From contig NC_052612.1 of assembly GCF_016545825.1 (NCBI RefSeq), positions 45,491,738 to 45,555,737 on the forward strand: a DNA stretch of 64,000 bases, read 5' to 3'. How positions within the stretch are numbered: position 1 is the stretch's first letter; each line of letters begins with the position of its first letter. This DNA is from Eucalyptus grandis (lineage: Eukaryota; Streptophyta; Magnoliopsida; Myrtales; Myrtaceae). The translations under genes were made by a program, and so were the position numbers. A model generated the notes under the pieces. The model was not told the origin of the DNA. It made no database searches and was given only the letters and a program-made list of their open reading frames with translations. Of this stretch, positions 61,510 to 64,000 are shown one piece after another.

Positions 61510-63233
61510 ACTTGGACTTCTTGGGCCTAAGCTTCCAAATGCCTCTCGTGATTTTAATATTGTTAAGAGAATGGTCAAGTCTAGACAAAGATTTTTAAAC
61601 CAGATATCCCTATTCAGTGTGACCTATTGATCAAAGTTTATCCATATCCATAACGTTTAGGATGAAAGTACGGGCAAAGTATAGAATTGTGTCATCATGA
61701 AAAAAAAAATGGATGGACTAAAAAAAAGTGATTTTATAAGTATGGAAATCACGTACAATTCACGTGTCAATTGTCGATGATGACTAAGCTACTTCGGTAA
61801 GATTTTGAAGAGAACTTTCTCGAATGGACTTCAACTGTAGTCGGAGAAATGTGCAAACTTATTGCAAAGTAAAGTACGGGGGATTGCTGTTGATGGTTTC
61901 GAAAAATGCCAGCAAGTTTAAAGCATGGATAGACGTAAAGTGAACTAGACACATTTGTTGTCTTTTTAATGATTGAGCAAATATTAGGTACAACTTCGAA
62001 CAATCACAATTAGAGGAGATCATTGGGCATGCTAACGCCGGGCCTCATGTACTTGCCAAGTTTAGCTCATCATAAAAAGCTTATGTTTGAATTATCGGCT
62101 CGAGGTGAAGTGTGTTGAGCCCAAGATGCGGGGGCTAGATTTTCTTATGTAAGAGCATCGTCCAAGCGACCTGTTTACCACTAAAACATCTCGGGCCTCT
62201 CGAGCTTAGGGGACTGCTCGCCCCTCGGCCATCTCTAATCACAAGAGGCAATGGTCACTGGGCCGTGCCATGCCAATGCTCGGGCTTTGGCCGGCTTGGG
62301 CTTGGACTGCCACAAGCCCAACTCTTTTTTTTTTTGTATATATATAATATAATAGTGACCGATCGGTCATATCTAAACATAACGCGTCTATTGTTTATAT
62401 TAATTGATTTTTCATTATAATTAAAGATTATTAAAAATTGTAAAACCAGGCTTGGGTATAACGTGCCCTGGCCTAGGCCATCATTGTCACGGCATAAATG
62501 ATACTAGGCCTTCATGGGTTGTGTGCTAGCTAGCCTAAGCATTGCCCGTTGCCATTGTTAGACTTGTCAAAATGGGTCATAGACCCAATTATTAACCTAT
62601 ATTTGATGGATTAAGTTGTTATATAAGTTTGTTATAAACAATAAATAAGTCATAAATGGATTTAGAATGGTAAAACTCAAAATAATGTAATTGTTAAATG
62701 GGTTCATAATATAATTAGACTTGACTTCTCTCTATGACTCTCTCTCGCCCCCACTTGATCTCACGCTTGCTCCTTCACTTTCTACTTTCACCTCGATTTG
62801 CGTATGCATATTTTAGTGATATATAGTCGTATATGAGTCACTAAATTCGCATTGTGTGGAAAAGAGTTAATTTAGATCCGACATTTTCGACCCGATCTAG
62901 CCCATCCATTTAATAGAACTGCCTTGTTAGTCGCAATTACTAATTTTATGAGAAACAATAATGTTTGGGTTAGTTTGAAGTCCGCATAAAATTCAAAAGG
63001 GATAGTTCCTTCAGCATTGTTTTCTGCGGTATATTTTTTCCTTCGGTTGGAAATTCATACCGCATTCCAAGGTGTCTAAATTGTTCCCGATTGCTGCGGA
63101 TCTCATTGGATCAAAAACCTCGTGGAGCATCTTTCTTTCGTTGCACCATTGTTCAAGGAACCCCGTGAATTTCATTCTCTGAAAGCGGCAATAAGCTCCA
63201 ATGAGTGACTGAGAGTGATTCATCACTGCTTCT

Positions 63234-63267
<34 letters not shown>

Positions 63268-64000
63268 CATGGGATAAAGGTGAAGCCTCGGGTATCAGGA
63301 GGGACGTATAGGCATGTGAGAGAGAGAGAGAGCTCGTGAAAGTGGAAAATGTGGTGAGGTGATGAGCAGCTCCTTCCTCATTCTTGAAATTCATGCATGT
63401 GTACTCTCTTTGCTTTCACGTATGACATAATGGACTCGCTGCTCTTCGATCCATATCTATGTTTGATCGAATCACACCCCTTCCTGTGGAATCCAAAGCA
63501 CGGCAGTGTCTCCACTTTATTCTTACTGTCATCCTCGTATCTCTCGACTCAAAAATCAATCATTTTGTACGAGTAGGTAGTCTCACCAAACTATTGTGCA
63601 AGACTCGTTCGAATGAGACCATGTTCGGTGAGCATTGTTGGGCACTAGACCGTGAACTATTGTGATGTCTGTATGCATGATTACCACCATTGTATCGTAT
63701 ATTATGATAACTTCATATAGCCCGTCACGTCAACGCAGTAGTAATAGAATCAATTATCTATTCAGAAACGTATCAAATGATGGCTTTTTAAGTAGAGCTT
63801 AAGAGTCGAATTATTTTATGTCGGGCTGTAAATAACTTGACCTATTAGAATGAGCCTATACGTATATGTTCTCTCTCTCTCCCCTACGATTGTGAGATGC
63901 CGAAAAAGGGAGAGGAAGGCTAATTTGACTTTGGCCAGCTAGCCGTTCACATTAAAGATGAGAGGATGATATTCATGAAGGGTCACAGTACAAATGTAAG
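61510..64000. other. Gene-poor right end with repeats
   Basis: Contains a GGCTTGGGC/GGCCTAGGCC-rich stretch (62200-62560) of the kind seen in degenerate retroelement LTRs, and GA microsatellites at 63236-63266 and 63318-63332. No coding sequence is recognised. Confidence 0.35.

Noticed and set aside
63236..63266. Possible CRISPR-like or regular repeat
   Set aside because: It is a plain GA microsatellite; CRISPR arrays are not expected in a plant nuclear genome.
1..64000. tRNA or rRNA genes
   Set aside because: I looked for tRNA arm and box wording and for rRNA cores and found none I could support by eye.

Overview
The window is nuclear DNA of a woody eudicot. Genes are split by GT-AG introns, leaders are CT-rich, and there are GA microsatellites. 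Families present include a secondary-wall (CESA4-type) cellulose synthase, a TIR-NB-ARC-LRR receptor and CAP-D2. The wording of the CESA and TNL proteins reminds me of Myrtaceae (Eucalyptus and relatives); this is recall, not a search.

Layout. The minus-strand 5' end of an NDR1/HIN1-like gene lies at 1-223. A dispersed CT-rich leader repeat follows (455-1020). Then comes a plus-strand run: a Phe-tRNA synthetase beta fragment (1100-4618) joined to the 3' two-thirds of a CESA gene (4930-8108). From 9 to 18.3 kb minus-strand pieces follow: an unassigned acidic protein, two exons of a SYLF (Ysc84-type) lipid-binding protein, an unrecognised multi-exon gene whose leader is an inverted copy of the 455-690 repeat, and the 5' half of cystathionine beta-lyase. 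A TIR element of about 0.95 kb sits at 18671-19617. The condensin subunit CAP-D2 (21109-29266, minus) is the only long gene that runs from N- to C-terminus. A triplicated 176-bp TATA-bearing repeat and a 139-bp tandem duplication precede a plus-strand TNL gene (30.7-35.9 kb), whose first intron holds an antisense piece of a SUGP1-like G-patch gene. From 36.4 to 46.5 kb, plus-strand fragments of a Raf-like kinase, an SH2-domain (SHA/STAT-like) protein, glucosidase II beta and an RDR3-type RNA-dependent RNA polymerase lie end to end. On the minus strand at 49.7-55.9 kb are fragments of a CHR4/PKR1-type CHD remodeller and a PUS3-type tRNA pseudouridine synthase, followed by a second copy of the leader repeat. 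A 1.1-kb tandem duplication (56.6-58.9 kb) precedes a short gene for a 66-residue membrane-associated protein. The last 4.5 kb is nearly gene-free.

Two themes stand out. First, most of the genes are intron-bearing fragments set end to end. They do not form a pathway; the pattern looks like repeated gene-fragment capture or rearrangement, or possibly a mis-assembly. Second, almost every recognisable gene carries single-base indels, mostly at homopolymers, including the otherwise complete CAP-D2. That pattern is more typical of uncorrected long-read error than of decay, so frameshifts alone should not be used to call these genes dead. Truncations, and the in-frame stop substitutions in the PheRS and PUS3 pieces, are better evidence.
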